Assembly: GCA_009921765.1 (NCBI GenBank)
Contig: RFXC01000041.1
Location: 1 to 23,673 of the forward strand
Length of the DNA stretch: 23,673 nucleotides
DNA from: Betaproteobacteria bacterium
Lineage (GTDB): Bacteria; Pseudomonadota; Gammaproteobacteria; Burkholderiales; Burkholderiaceae
Direction: 5' to 3'
Position 1 is the stretch's first letter. Each line of letters starts with the position of its first letter. Shown in pieces: positions 7,873 to 15,997 of the stretch. Both the position numbers and the translations under genes were made by a program. The notes beneath the pieces were generated by a model, which saw only the letters and a list, made by a program, of their open reading frames with translations, did no database searches and was not told the DNA's origin.

Positions 7873-10233
7873 TTACTCGCGAGTCTTCAGCACGGCAATC
7901 AGATCCAGTCGCGACAGACGACGATGCACGGCAAAGGCGCTTGCTGCGCCTGTGAGGAGCATGACGCCAATCGCCCAGACGTAAGTGCGCGGCAGGATCG
8001 TGACCGGGATGGTGAAGGTCTCGGCGCTCATCATCTCGACCAGCAACCCGGCAAGCAGGCGCCCGGCCACGCAGCCCACCGGAATCGCAAGGAGACTCTG
8101 AAGCGCGAGCTCACCCAGCAGCAGACGGCTCACCTCGGGCTGCGTCATGCCCAGTACGCGCAGCGTGGCGAGCTCCCAGCGCCGCTCGGCGAGTGCGATC
8201 CGGGCGCTGTTGTAGACCACGCCTGCTGCAATGGCGGCTGCGAACACGCTCAGCACACCGGTGAAGACGAGCAGGTTGCGTTCGGCGTTGGCGCGGATAT
8301 GCGCGATCAGCGCGTGCTTGTCGAAAACGCCGGTTACCGCGGGAAGCTTTCTAAGCGCGGCGATCAACTCGGCTTGCTGGTCGCGTGCAATCCGCAGCGC
8401 GATGAGTGAGGTCTGTATGCCGTCGCCGGTGGCGGCGCGCAGCTCGGGCTCGGAAAGGAATGCGCTGCGCCCCATCGGCTCGTCATAGACCGCGCCCACC
8501 GGGATGTCGCGGATCCGCTGCCTTCCCTCCAGAAATTCCACCTGGACGCTGTCGCCCGGCCTCACTCCCAGCGTCTGAGCGAGCCGATTACCCAGCATCA
8601 GACCGGCGACCGGCGGCGCGACCGGCTGCCCGTTGGCGTCGATCGGCTGACGCAGTCGGGGCTGGTCGGCAAGCGTCTCCAGTGCGACGCGCTCGGCGCG
8701 CGTACCGTGTCCGATTCTCACCGCGACGGCGCGCCGGGTCTCGGCCTGCAGTACGCCGGGAAGCCGCGAGACTTCGTGCATCACCCGATCGGGGACCGCG
8801 CGCGTGATCCCCAGATGGAGGTCGGCGGGCATCGCAACGCCAAAGTGCAGTCCGATCATGTGTTCAAAGGCATCGCGCCACCAGCTGCCCGCCACCAGGA
8901 TTGCAATCGCCCCCGACATGCCCAGCATGGTGAGCGTCGAGCGAACCGGGCGTCGCATCACCGAGCGCGCGATCATCAGGGTGGCGGGCGCCAGGTGCGA
9001 GCGCGCTTCGCCCGGGCGGGCGGCACGGTGCCGGTACGCGGGCGGCGCCGGCGGTTGCATCGCTTCGGCTGCTGACAGCTTGAGCACTTCACGCACGGCG
9101 AGTGCGGCTGCTCCGAGGGCCCCCGCACTTGAAACCAGCGCTGGCAGCACAGCAATCCAGATCTCGATCCGATGGCTGGAGTCGGGAATCCGGAAGATGT
9201 TGGTGAAGAGCCCGGTCATCCAGGCGCCCAGCGCCTTGCCAGCCACAATGCCGATGACGTTTCCCGCCAGCGCCACCAGCGCAGCCAGCAGCAGATAGTG
9301 GCCCGCGATGCTCAGTGACGGATAGCCGAGGGCTTTGAGCGTTGCGATCCGGTCCCGTTGGGTGCCCACGACCCGGCTCAGCACCACATGGAGAATGAAT
9401 ACCGCAACCGCGAGAAAGATCGTGGGCAGCACCATGGCAAATACCCGCTGCTCATTGATCTCCTGGGTGAGGGCCCGATGCGACGGCTGCTCGCTGCGGT
9501 CGAATGCTCCGCGCGAACCATAGCGCTCGAGCAGATGATCGAGCTCGGCTTTCACTGCCCGCACCGAACCGTCGCGCGCGAGCTTCACGGCAAGCGTATT
9601 GAAGCTCGACCGCGCCCCGAAAGCCGCTGCCAGCCGTTCGCCGTCCATCCAGATGATTGCAAAGGTACGGTCATCCGCCATGCCGCCTTCGCTCACCCCG
9701 ATCAGAAACTCGGGGGATGCGGCGATGCCGGCGATCGTGAGTGCCTGATCGCGTCCATTGATCACCGCATGCAGGGTGGCTCCCGGCGCGAGCCCGCGCC
9801 GACTGGCGAATGCCTCGCCTAGCAAAATTTCGGACGAGCCGGGGTCGGGCCAACGACCCGCGCGCAGCGTGAGCGCATTGACCTCCTGATGGTCGGGCAG
9901 ATTGAGCAGACGCGCCGACAGGAGGTCCTCCACGCCATCCAGGGCAATCCGAGCCGCGTGGGTTTGCCCGGTCAGGATTGCCGCCACGCCGGGCAGTGCA
10001 GCGATCGATTCGCTCAACGCGATCGGCGCCTGGCGCAGCCGCACGAAAAGCTCGGCAAACCGCGACTGGGTGTAATAGGCGTCGCGCGCGTGGGTGAGCG
10101 ACGCGTGGGTCGACATGGTGGCGACAAACGCCGCGGTACCGGCTGCGATCACCAGTGCAATCGTGATCGACTGCATCCGCAATGCGATCAGGTCGCGCCA
10201 GAGCATCCGGTCGAGCGCGCGGGCCATGTTCAC
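7873..10233 (-). CDS. ABC transporter permease with two FtsX domains
   Basis: This is the inner-membrane permease of a type VII (MacB/LolCE/FtsX-like) ABC system. The 786 residues show a duplicated architecture. A first helix (about 20-42) leads to a periplasmic domain, then a three-helix FtsX domain (about 270-390, with the cytoplasmic [12 protein letters not shown] coupling segment). A second helix (about 430-450) leads to another periplasmic domain, then a second FtsX domain (about 655-780, with the matching [14 protein letters not shown] segment). The start is a GTG at 10233 overlapping the ATPase stop (GTGA, 10230-10233); an ATG two codons later (10227) is the alternative. It sits between its ATPase and adaptor genes. 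The duplicated form resembles YbbP-like permeases more than the single-FtsX MacB. Substrate unknown. Confidence 0.9.
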   Translation of the reverse strand: MNMARALDRMLWRDLIALRMQSITIALVIAAGTAAFVATMSTHASLTHARDAYYTQSRFAELFVRLRQAPIALSESIAALPGVAAILTGQTHAARIALDGVEDLLSARLLNLPDHQEVNALTLRAGRWPDPGSSEILLGEAFASRRGLAPGATLHAVINGRDQALTIAGIAASPEFLIGVSEGGMADDRTFAIIWMDGERLAAAFGARSSFNTLAVKLARDGSVRAVKAELDHLLERYGSRGAFDRSEQPSHRALTQEINEQRVFAMVLPTIFLAVAVFILHVVLSRVVGTQRDRIATLKALGYPSLSIAGHYLLLAALVALAGNVIGIVAGKALGAWMTGLFTNIFRIPDSSHRIEIWIAVLPALVSSAGALGAAALAVREVLKLSAAEAMQPPAPPAYRHRAARPGEARSHLAPATLMIARSVMRRPVRSTLTMLGMSGAIAILVAGSWWRDAFEHMIGLHFGVAMPADLHLGITRAVPDRVMHEVSRLPGVLQAETRRAVAVRIGHGTRAERVALETLADQPRLRQPIDANGQPVAPPVAGLMLGNRLAQTLGVRPGDSVQVEFLEGRQRIRDIPVGAVYDEPMGRSAFLSEPELRAATGDGIQTSLIALRIARDQQAELIAALRKLPAVTGVFDKHALIAHIRANAERNLLVFTGVLSVFAAAIAAGVVYNSARIALAERRWELATLRVLGMTQPEVSRLLLGELALQSLLAIPVGCVAGRLLAGLLVEMMSAETFTIPVTILPRTYVWAIGVMLLTGAASAFAVHRRLSRLDLIAVLKTRE

Positions 10234-11012
10234 CAGCTGAGCTCGGCGGGCGACAGCCGCCTGGAGTTACGCTGATCCGAAATGATCCGCCCGTCGGCAA
10301 GTCGCAGTACGCGGTCGGCCATGCCCGCAATCGCGGCGTTGTGCGTGATCACGAGTGTGGTCGTGCCGGTCTCACGGTTGACGCGTTCGATCACCTCGAG
10401 CACCAGCTTGCCGGTGGGATAGTCGAGTGCGCCCGTGGGCTCGTCGCAGAGCAGGACGTCCGGGCGCTTGGCGATGGCGCGGGCGATTGCGACCCGCTGC
10501 TGCTCACCACCCGACAACTGCGACGGGAAGTGGTGTTGACGATGGGCAAGGCCGACCCGCTCGAGTGCGTCGGTGGCGGTGATTGAAGCGTCGACCAGAT
10601 CGGTCACCAGCTCAACGTTTTCGCGGGCATCGAGGCTCGCGATCAGGTTGTAGAACTGAAACACGAAGCCCACGTGCTGTCGGCGGTAAAGCGTGCGCTC
10701 CGCCTCGCTCGCGTGGGCGAGGTCCAGATCGCGCCAGACCAGTTCGCCGCTGCTGGGCGAATCGAGTCCGCCCAGCAGGTTGAGGAGCGTTGACTTGCCG
10801 CTGCCCGAGGGCCCGAGCAGCACCACGAATTCGCCGGCCAGCACGTCCAGATCCACGCCGCGCAGGGCAAAGACTTCTGACTCGCCGCTGCGATATGTGC
10901 GCGTCAGGCCGCGGGCGCGATAGACGCGCTGTGACGCGTGGTCACGCACGGGATCGCCCGGTGGCGGTCGCGAGGCTGTCTGCGGGCAGGGAAAGGGAAG
11001 AATGTCGGCCAT
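10230..11012 (-). CDS. ABC transporter ATPase, LolD/MacB type
   Basis: This protein is the cytoplasmic ATPase that drives the FtsX-type permease encoded next. Of its 260 residues, the first 30 are a proline-rich extension. The core shows Walker [10 protein letters not shown] (67-75), the Q-loop VFQFYNLI (about 117-124), signature [15 protein letters not shown] (166-180) and Walker [13 protein letters not shown] (186-197), with the switch histidine in VITHN. The [19 protein letters not shown] lead-in and the FQFYNL loop are typical of the LolD/MacB/FtsE branch. It overlaps the permease gene by 4 bases and begins 69 bases after the end of argE on the same strand. Confidence 0.93.
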   Translation of the reverse strand: MADILPFPCPQTASRPPPGDPVRDHASQRVYRARGLTRTYRSGESEVFALRGVDLDVLAGEFVVLLGPSGSGKSTLLNLLGGLDSPSSGELVWRDLDLAHASEAERTLYRRQHVGFVFQFYNLIASLDARENVELVTDLVDASITATDALERVGLAHRQHHFPSQLSGGEQQRVAIARAIAKRPDVLLCDEPTGALDYPTGKLVLEVIERVNRETGTTTLVITHNAAIAGMADRVLRLADGRIISDQRNSRRLSPAELSW

Positions 11013-11081
11013 GGCGGCCGATGCTGCGCTTCCCAGCGCGCGCGCGCTTTGCGCGGGCTCACGCCCACGCGGTGCCGCTCG
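11013..11081 (-). other. argE-exporter spacer with an 8-bp stem and GNRA tetraloop
   Basis: On the - strand, 11070 to 11051 read GCGTGGGCGTGAGCCCGCGC. This folds as an 8-bp stem (one U-G wobble) capped by GUGA, a GNRA tetraloop. It is followed by an alternating GC run (11036-11050), not by a T run. It may act as an mRNA stabilising hairpin or a Rho-assisted stop between argE and the exporter genes. No clear promoter for the ATPase gene was recognised in the spacer. Confidence 0.5.
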
Positions 11082-12257
11082 TCAGGCGGCCTGCGTGAGG
11101 GGCTCGCGGCGCAGACGTTCGATCAGGGTGTCCAGGAAGCTTGTGCATTGCCCAAGCTGCTCGATCTCGACGCATTCATCGGGCTGATGGGCCACTGCGA
11201 TCCGGCCCGGGCCGCAGATGATGGTCGGGATGCCGATTCCCTGCAGGATGCCGCCCTCGGTACCGAAGCTCACGCGCCCGACGCCAGAATGCCCGCAAAG
11301 CGGTGCGATGGCCTGAGCGAGGTAGGTGTTGCCCCGCTCGTCGAGCGCCGGGGTGTCGAAGATTTCATCAAATTCGATGAAGCATCCTGGTTCCACGGCG
11401 CGCATGCCAGGCAGCAGCTGGCTGTCGCACCAGGCTTTGATTTCGGTCAACAGCTCGGCAGCTGTGGCGCCGGGCAGTGCCCGGATCTCGAGCAGGAATT
11501 CGCAATCTTTGGCGGTGATGTTGTGTGCCGTGCCGCCCTGGATGCGGCCGACGTGGATGCTGGTGTGCGGAAACTCGAATCCGTCGTGCCGCGCGGCTGC
11601 CCGCATGCGATCCTGAATTTGCTGGCAGTAGACGATGATGCGCGCAGCCACCTCAACTGCCGACACACCGCTGTCGCGAAGCGACGAGTGTACGGAGTGG
11701 CCGCGGATGCGCACCCGGTAACCGGCCGCACCCTTGTTCGCCACCACAACCCGCATCGACGTGGGCTCGCCGATGATGCAGGCCTGCGGTCGGGCTGGCG
11801 CGCTGGCCAGCTGCCCGGCGAGCTGGCGCATGCCGCCCATGTTGGTTTCTTCGTTGTAGGAAAGCGCGATATGGATCGGTGTGTCGAGGCCGGCTTCGAT
11901 GAAGCGGGGCACGGCCTCGACCACGCAGGCGATAAAGCCCTTCATGTCGGCCGAACCGCGTGCATAAAGACTGCCTTCGCGTTCGGTGAGCGAAAACGGA
12001 TCGGTGGACCAGGCCTGCCCGGCGACCGGCACCACGTCGGAGTGACCCGACAGCATGAGGCCGCCCCGATCGGCCGGCCCGATGGTGGCGAACAGATTGG
12101 CCTTGCCGGGCTCGGGCGCATGCTGCACGGTGGCGCGAATGCCGTGGTCGCCCAACCGGTTGGCCACCCAGTCGATCAGGGCCATGTTGCTGTTGGCGCT
12201 GACGGTGTCAAAGGCGACCAGCGTACGCAGCGTGTCAATGGTGGCGGAGAGCGTCAT
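11082..12257 (-). CDS. argE: Acetylornithine deacetylase-type M20 metallohydrolase
   Basis: This is a two-zinc amidohydrolase of the ArgE/DapE/CPG2 group. The likely reaction is hydrolysis of N2-acetylornithine to ornithine and acetate. The 391 residues carry the metal site residues in LSGHSDVVPV (H72, with D74), ARGSADMKGF (D104), YNEETNMGG (E136, E137) and IIGEPT (E164). A dimerisation domain with the GHSVHSS block is present, and the C-terminal GTEGGILQGIGIPTIICGPG and AHQPDE blocks fit ArgE in particular. The ATG at 12257 has an AGGAG Shine-Dalgarno 5 bases upstream (12263-12267). It is transcribed divergently from the aminotransferase. Related M20 enzymes with other N-acyl amino acid substrates cannot be excluded. 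Confidence 0.87.
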   Translation of the reverse strand: MTLSATIDTLRTLVAFDTVSANSNMALIDWVANRLGDHGIRATVQHAPEPGKANLFATIGPADRGGLMLSGHSDVVPVAGQAWSTDPFSLTEREGSLYARGSADMKGFIACVVEAVPRFIEAGLDTPIHIALSYNEETNMGGMRQLAGQLASAPARPQACIIGEPTSMRVVVANKGAAGYRVRIRGHSVHSSLRDSGVSAVEVAARIIVYCQQIQDRMRAAARHDGFEFPHTSIHVGRIQGGTAHNITAKDCEFLLEIRALPGATAAELLTEIKAWCDSQLLPGMRAVEPGCFIEFDEIFDTPALDERGNTYLAQAIAPLCGHSGVGRVSFGTEGGILQGIGIPTIICGPGRIAVAHQPDECVEIEQLGQCTSFLDTLIERLRREPLTQAA

Positions 12258-12343
12258 GGGGGCTCCTGGCGGGATGTTCCGCTGGGCAGTTTCGGGCTTT
12301 CGGAATAGTATAGGAGGCTCTTTGACGTCCCCGGAGACCCCCT
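12258..12343. promoter_or_regulatory. Divergent promoter region between argE and the aminotransferase gene
   Basis: This 86-base region must start transcription both ways. The centre is the only AT-rich patch, with TAGTAT (12306-12311) on the + strand and TATACT overlapping it on the - strand as possible -10 elements. Neither has a good -35 at 16-18 bases. GGAGA at 12333-12337 lies 6 bases before the aminotransferase GTG, and AGGAG (12263-12267 complement) serves argE. Confidence 0.4.
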
Positions 12344-13690
12344 GTGAACGCCCCGGACAAAACCCCGCTCCATGCGATGACCACCCCCGATCTGTCGTCG
12401 TGGTGGATGCCCTTCACGGCCAATCGCAACTTCAAAGCCAACCCCCGCATGCTCGCGCGCGCGAGCGGTATGCATTACTGGACCGATGACGGGCGTGAAA
12501 TTCTCGACGGCACCGCGGGCCTGTGGTGCGTCAATGCCGGGCATGGTCGCGAGGAGATCGCGCGCGCGGTTGGCGAGCAGGCGTCCATGCTTGATTTCGC
12601 GCCGTCGTTTCAGTTCGGTCACCCCATCGGCTTCGAATTCGCCACCCGGCTCACGCGCATCGCGCCAGAGGGCTTCGGCAAGGTGTTCTTCACCAACTCC
12701 GGCTCCGAGGCGGTAGACACCGCGCTCAAGATCGCGCTTGCCTATCACCGTGCACGCGGGCAGGCCCAGCGCACCCGACTGATCGGTCGTGAGCGCGGCT
12801 ATCACGGGGTGGGCTTTGGCGGCATCTCGGTGGGCGGTATCGTCAACAACCGGCGGGCGTTCTCGGGCAATCTGCTGGGCGCGGTCGACCATCTCCCCCA
12901 CACCCACAATCCGGAACACAATGCCTGGTCACGCGGCCAGCCGGCGTGGGGGGCACATCTGGCCGATGAACTGGAGCGTCTGGTCACGCTGCATGGCGCC
13001 GAGACCATTGCGGCGGTCATCGTCGAGCCGGTGGCGGGCTCCACCGGGGTTCTGGTGCCGCCCAAGGGCTATCTGGAGCGCCTGCGCGAACTCTGCACGC
13101 GCCACGGCATTCTGCTGATTTTCGACGAGGTCATCACCGGCTTCGGTCGTCTTGGTGCGCCGTTTGCCACCGACTACTTTGGCGTGAGCCCCGATCTGTT
13201 CACCACCGCCAAAGGACTCACCAACGCCACCGTGCCAATGGGCGCGGTGTTCGCAAAGAACGAGATCCACGATGCCTTCATGCAGGGGCCCGAGCACCTG
13301 ATCGAACTTTTCCACGGGTACACCTATTCCGGCCATCCGCTTGCGTGCGCGGCCGGCATTGCCACGCTCGACATCTACGAGCGCGAGCAACTGCTCACCC
13401 GGGTGGGCACGGTGGCCGAGGCCTGGGCCGATGGTGTTCACAGCATGCGCGGCCTGCCCAATGTGATCGATACCCGCAACATCGGTCTGATCGGTGCGAT
13501 CGAGCTCGCACCGCGGGCGGGCGCACCGGGCGCGCGGGCCTTCGACGCCATGGTGTCGGCCTTCGAGGCGGGTCTCATGATCCGTGTCACGGGCGACATC
13601 ATTGCGCTGTCCCCGCCGCTCATTATCGAACCCTCGCACATCGATCGCCTCTTCACCACGCTGCGTACGGTGCTGTCCCGGCTCGCGTAG
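12344..13690 (+). CDS. Omega-amino acid:pyruvate aminotransferase (class III, PLP-dependent)
   Basis: This enzyme moves the terminal amino group of an omega-amino acid such as beta-alanine, or of an amine, to pyruvate. The 448 residues are typical of the family: the WWMPFTANRNFKANPR lead (20-35), the PLP phosphate-binding FTNSGSEAVDTALK (116-129), the YHG motif (153-155), FDEVITGFGRLG (260-271) with D261 that pairs with the pyridine nitrogen, and the Schiff-base lysine K290 in FTTAKGLTN. The start is a GTG at 12344 with GGAGA 6 bases upstream; an ATG eleven codons on lacks a comparable site. The opening residues match beta-alanine:pyruvate aminotransferases more than ornithine enzymes. Pairing with argE across a shared promoter suggests nitrogen or amino acid metabolism, but substrate cannot be fixed by eye. 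Confidence 0.92.
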   Translation: MNAPDKTPLHAMTTPDLSSWWMPFTANRNFKANPRMLARASGMHYWTDDGREILDGTAGLWCVNAGHGREEIARAVGEQASMLDFAPSFQFGHPIGFEFATRLTRIAPEGFGKVFFTNSGSEAVDTALKIALAYHRARGQAQRTRLIGRERGYHGVGFGGISVGGIVNNRRAFSGNLLGAVDHLPHTHNPEHNAWSRGQPAWGAHLADELERLVTLHGAETIAAVIVEPVAGSTGVLVPPKGYLERLRELCTRHGILLIFDEVITGFGRLGAPFATDYFGVSPDLFTTAKGLTNATVPMGAVFAKNEIHDAFMQGPEHLIELFHGYTYSGHPLACAAGIATLDIYEREQLLTRVGTVAEAWADGVHSMRGLPNVIDTRNIGLIGAIELAPRAGAPGARAFDAMVSAFEAGLMIRVTGDIIALSPPLIIEPSHIDRLFTTLRTVLSRLA

Positions 13691-13794
13691 GACGGGGTGA
13701 GGCCGGCGGGCGGGTTGGGCGCACCGGTGCGCCCGGCGGTGAGCCGGTGTACCGGCCGTTGGGCTGGGTGGCGCGCGGTCACCTCGATCCCGTT
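13691..13794. repeat. Intergenic palindromes downstream of the aminotransferase gene
   Basis: The spacer holds a perfect 18-bp palindrome, GGGCGCACCGGTGCGCCC (13717-13734), and nine bases on a second inverted repeat GCCGGT-GT-ACCGGC (13743-13756). A pyrimidine/T-rich stretch (13791-13810) follows about 35 bases later, too far for a classical intrinsic terminator. The pair could still end transcription of the aminotransferase, or serve as protein-binding sites. Confidence 0.55.
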
Positions 13795-13850
13795 TCTTCT
13801 CATTTCTTTTGGTAATCAGAAAATCCGTATAAAGTATTTTTCGTAATCAG
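13795..13850 (+). promoter_or_regulatory. AT-rich promoter with a 13-bp direct repeat upstream of the sulfurtransferase
   Basis: This is the most AT-rich stretch in the window. It has a TATAAA hexamer (13828-13833) as a -10 candidate, though the -35 position is weak. Two copies of TTTT[G/C]GTAATCAG lie at 13807-13819 and 13838-13850, 12 of 13 bases identical and exactly 31 bp (about three helical turns) apart, flanking the -10. That geometry suggests an operator for a dimeric or cooperative regulator. The regulator is not identifiable from the window. Confidence 0.55.
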
Positions 13851-13897
13851 TGGCTCGCTCCAGAATGGGTACTTTCCTTTCTGCCGGTGCGCTTGCC

Positions 13898-14839
13898 ATG
13901 AAATCCGTTCTCGCCTTGTTCTCCTCGCTGCTGGTCGCCTCGTCCGTGTCGGCCGCATCGCCCCTCATCACCCCTGCCGAATTGCAGCCGCTTGTTGCAA
14001 GCGCTGCCGTGCGGGTGATTGATATCCGGGATCCCAAGTCCTATGCGGCCGCGCATATTCCGGGCGCGCTCAACGCGCCTTACGGCTCCTGGCGCGGTCC
14101 CGCCTCCAGCCCGGGTGAGTTGCCCGAACTCGCCAAGCTCACCGCGCAGGTGCAGCGACTCGGGCTCACGCCCGCTACCCGGACCGTGGTGGTGTCCAGC
14201 GGCGCCGACGCCACCGATTTTGGTGCAGCCGCTCGTGTGTACTGGACGCTCAAGGTGTTGGGTCTGAAGGAGCTTTCGGTGCTGAATGGCGGCGTGAAGG
14301 CGTGGGCGGCTGCGGGTCTGCCACAGGACGCCAACCCAGTGAGCGTGGCGGCGAGCAACTTTCAGCCCACGCTGGACGGCTCGATGATTGCCACGCGCGA
14401 CGAAGTGGCGCAGGCGATCGAACGCAACAACGCCGCGCTGGTGGACGCCCGTCCCGCCGATTTCTTCAATGGCCAGACCCGCCACGCCGCCGCGCGCAGC
14501 GCGGGGACGCTCAAGGGCGCAGTCAACGTCGAACATTCAAGCTGGTTTGCGCAGGGCAGCTCAACCTTTGTCTCCACCGACGAAGCGCGCCGCATTGCCG
14601 CAGCCCTCAACCTCGATCCGAAGCGCGACACGCTGTCCTTCTGCAACACGGGTCACTGGGCTGCGACCAACTGGTTCGCGCTGTCCGAAGTGCTGGGTCA
14701 GCCGCAGGTCAAGCTCTATGCCGGTTCGATGGTGGACTGGACCTCGGCGCCCCAGGCCCTGCCGATGGACAACGCGCCCGGCCGCGCCGGTCAGCTGATG
14801 GTCGACTTCAAGATCTGGGCTGCCCGCACCTTCAACTGA
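13898..14839 (+). CDS. Exported tandem-rhodanese sulfurtransferase
   Basis: This protein is predicted to be a periplasmic thiosulfate/3-mercaptopyruvate-type sulfurtransferase with two rhodanese domains. From the ATG at 13898 (313 residues) it has a Sec signal peptide, MKSVLALFSSLLVASSVSA, with cleavage near residue 19-20. The N-terminal domain (about 25-145) has the CH2A-like DIRDPKSYAAAHIPGA, but its active-site loop reads VVVSSGADATDFG with no cysteine, so it is structural. The C-terminal domain (about 160-300) has the active loop SFCNTGHWA with the persulfide cysteine C249. The frame opens earlier (GTG 13850, ATG 13865), but the chosen start gives the cleaner signal peptide. No strong Shine-Dalgarno is visible. 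The YeeE transporter gene follows after 30 bases, so the two probably act on the same sulfur compound. Confidence 0.88.
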   Translation: MKSVLALFSSLLVASSVSAASPLITPAELQPLVASAAVRVIDIRDPKSYAAAHIPGALNAPYGSWRGPASSPGELPELAKLTAQVQRLGLTPATRTVVVSSGADATDFGAAARVYWTLKVLGLKELSVLNGGVKAWAAAGLPQDANPVSVAASNFQPTLDGSMIATRDEVAQAIERNNAALVDARPADFFNGQTRHAAARSAGTLKGAVNVEHSSWFAQGSSTFVSTDEARRIAAALNLDPKRDTLSFCNTGHWAATNWFALSEVLGQPQVKLYAGSMVDWTSAPQALPMDNAPGRAGQLMVDFKIWAARTFN

Positions 14840-14869
14840 TTCCCGCGCCCTCCAATTGATTCCCGCGCC
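14832..14869 (+). repeat. 20-bp tandem duplication spanning the sulfurtransferase stop
   Basis: TCAACTGATTCCCGCGCC (14832-14849) is repeated as CCAATTGATTCCCGCGCC (14852-14869), with a 20-base period. The first copy contains the sulfurtransferase stop codon; the second repeats an in-phase Asn-stop look-alike and ends directly against the transporter ATG. It looks like a recent short tandem duplication that created the present spacer and leaves no good ribosome binding site for the transporter. Confidence 0.8.
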
Positions 14870-15997
14870 ATGACAAGTGCCCCGTCCGCCATCGCCTCGC
14901 CCGGCGCACCCGCGCTCCGGTCCGGGCGGTTGCCGCTTTCGGTGGTGATCGCAGGCGTCTTTCTCCTGCTGGCGGGCTTTGTTTCGATTCGGCAGGCAGT
15001 GCTGTTCCTGGTGGGGGTGGGTCTGGGCGCCGCACTCGCGGGCTGTCGGTTCGGTTTTACGACCGGATGGCGACAGCTGGTCGCCGAGCGGGATCCGCGG
15101 GGCGTGACGGGTCAGCTGGTGCTGCTTGCCATCGCCGCGGCCTTCGCCATGCCGCTACTCGCGCATTTCAGCGAATTGCAGGCTGCGCTGGGTCCGCCCA
15201 GCATGGCGCTGCTGGTCGGCGCCTTCCTTTTTGGAATGAGCATGCAGATCGCTGACGGCTGCGGCTCGGGCACGCTTTACAAGGCGGGAATGGGCGTGCC
15301 GCTCAACCTTGCGATCCTGCCGCTCTTTGCATTCGGCAGCTTTGTCGGGTCGCTGCATCTTGAGCACTGGCTCGCGCTCGGCGCGAGTACGCCGGTCGGG
15401 ATGGTCGAGCAGTTCGGAGCAGGGCCTGCGCTTGCGCTCACACTGGCGGGGCTGGTGGCGCTGGCGGCACTCGCCCGCTGGTGGGTGGGGCCGTCCCGGC
15501 GCTGGATCGAGCGCCGATGGATGGTTGGCGCGATCACCCTCGCGGTGTTGGCAACGCTCAACCTGTTGATCGCAGGTCAGCCCTGGGGCGTGGTTTACGG
15601 CTTCGGGCTGTGGGCGGCGAAGCTTGCTCAGGCAACCCCCTGGTGGGATCCCGCCGGGAGTGCGTTCTGGTCGCAGGCGGGGCATGCGGCGAGGCTGTCG
15701 CAGAGCGTGCTGCTCGACATCACCTCAATCACCAACCTCGGTATTCTGGCCGGTGCGCTCTGGGTGTCGGCCCGCGATGGCGCATCGTCCCGCCCGCTTA
15801 GTGCCACACAGTGGCTGACAGGTCTGGTTGCGGGCCTGGTCATGGGGTACAGCTCGAGGCTCGCATTTGGCTGCAATGTCGGCGCGATGCTGAGCGGCAT
15901 TTCCACCGGCAGTGTGCATGGCTGGATCTGGGTAGTGCTTGCCTTTGGCGGTACGCTGATAGGCATTCGGTTGCGTCGCCGGTTTGGATTCGATTGA
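14870..15997 (+). CDS. YeeE/YedE (TsuA) family sulfur-compound transporter
   Basis: This is an inner-membrane protein of the family whose characterised member TsuA imports thiosulfate by passing it between conserved cysteines. The 375 residues contain about nine or ten hydrophobic helices. The only three cysteines sit in family motifs: AGCRFGFTTGWR (C59), ADGCGSGTLYKAG (C131) and AFGCNVGAMLSGI (C335). The glycine-rich loops around C131 and C335 match the two pseudo-repeats of the family. The ATG at 14870 follows the sulfurtransferase by 30 bases and its stop shares a base with the next gene (TGATG, 15995-15999). TsuA often pairs with a cytoplasmic TusA-like protein; none is seen here. The nearby exported rhodanese suggests thiosulfate or a persulfide as substrate, which is an inference. 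Confidence 0.9.
   Translation: MTSAPSAIASPGAPALRSGRLPLSVVIAGVFLLLAGFVSIRQAVLFLVGVGLGAALAGCRFGFTTGWRQLVAERDPRGVTGQLVLLAIAAAFAMPLLAHFSELQAALGPPSMALLVGAFLFGMSMQIADGCGSGTLYKAGMGVPLNLAILPLFAFGSFVGSLHLEHWLALGASTPVGMVEQFGAGPALALTLAGLVALAALARWWVGPSRRWIERRWMVGAITLAVLATLNLLIAGQPWGVVYGFGLWAAKLAQATPWWDPAGSAFWSQAGHAARLSQSVLLDITSITNLGILAGALWVSARDGASSRPLSATQWLTGLVAGLVMGYSSRLAFGCNVGAMLSGISTGSVHGWIWVVLAFGGTLIGIRLRRRFGFD

Noticed and set aside
7243..8409. 388-codon open frame on the + strand opposite the exporter genes
   Set aside because: It crosses the boundary between two genuine - strand genes, is Ser/Arg/Ala-rich and low-complexity, and shows no domain; a shadow of the real genes.
10938..12308. 456-codon open frame on the + strand opposite argE
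   Set aside because: It lies antisense to a clearly recognised M20 enzyme and its translation is Gly/His/Arg-rich without any family motif. Long antisense frames are expected at this GC content.
12254..12919. 221-codon - strand frame covering the aminotransferase start and the divergent promoter
   Set aside because: It overlaps the well-supported aminotransferase and has no homology features; the promoter region makes coding unlikely.
13791..13841. Intrinsic terminator formed by the 18-bp palindrome and the later T-rich stretches
   Set aside because: The T-rich stretches begin more than 50 bases after the palindrome, so this is not a classical hairpin plus U-tract.
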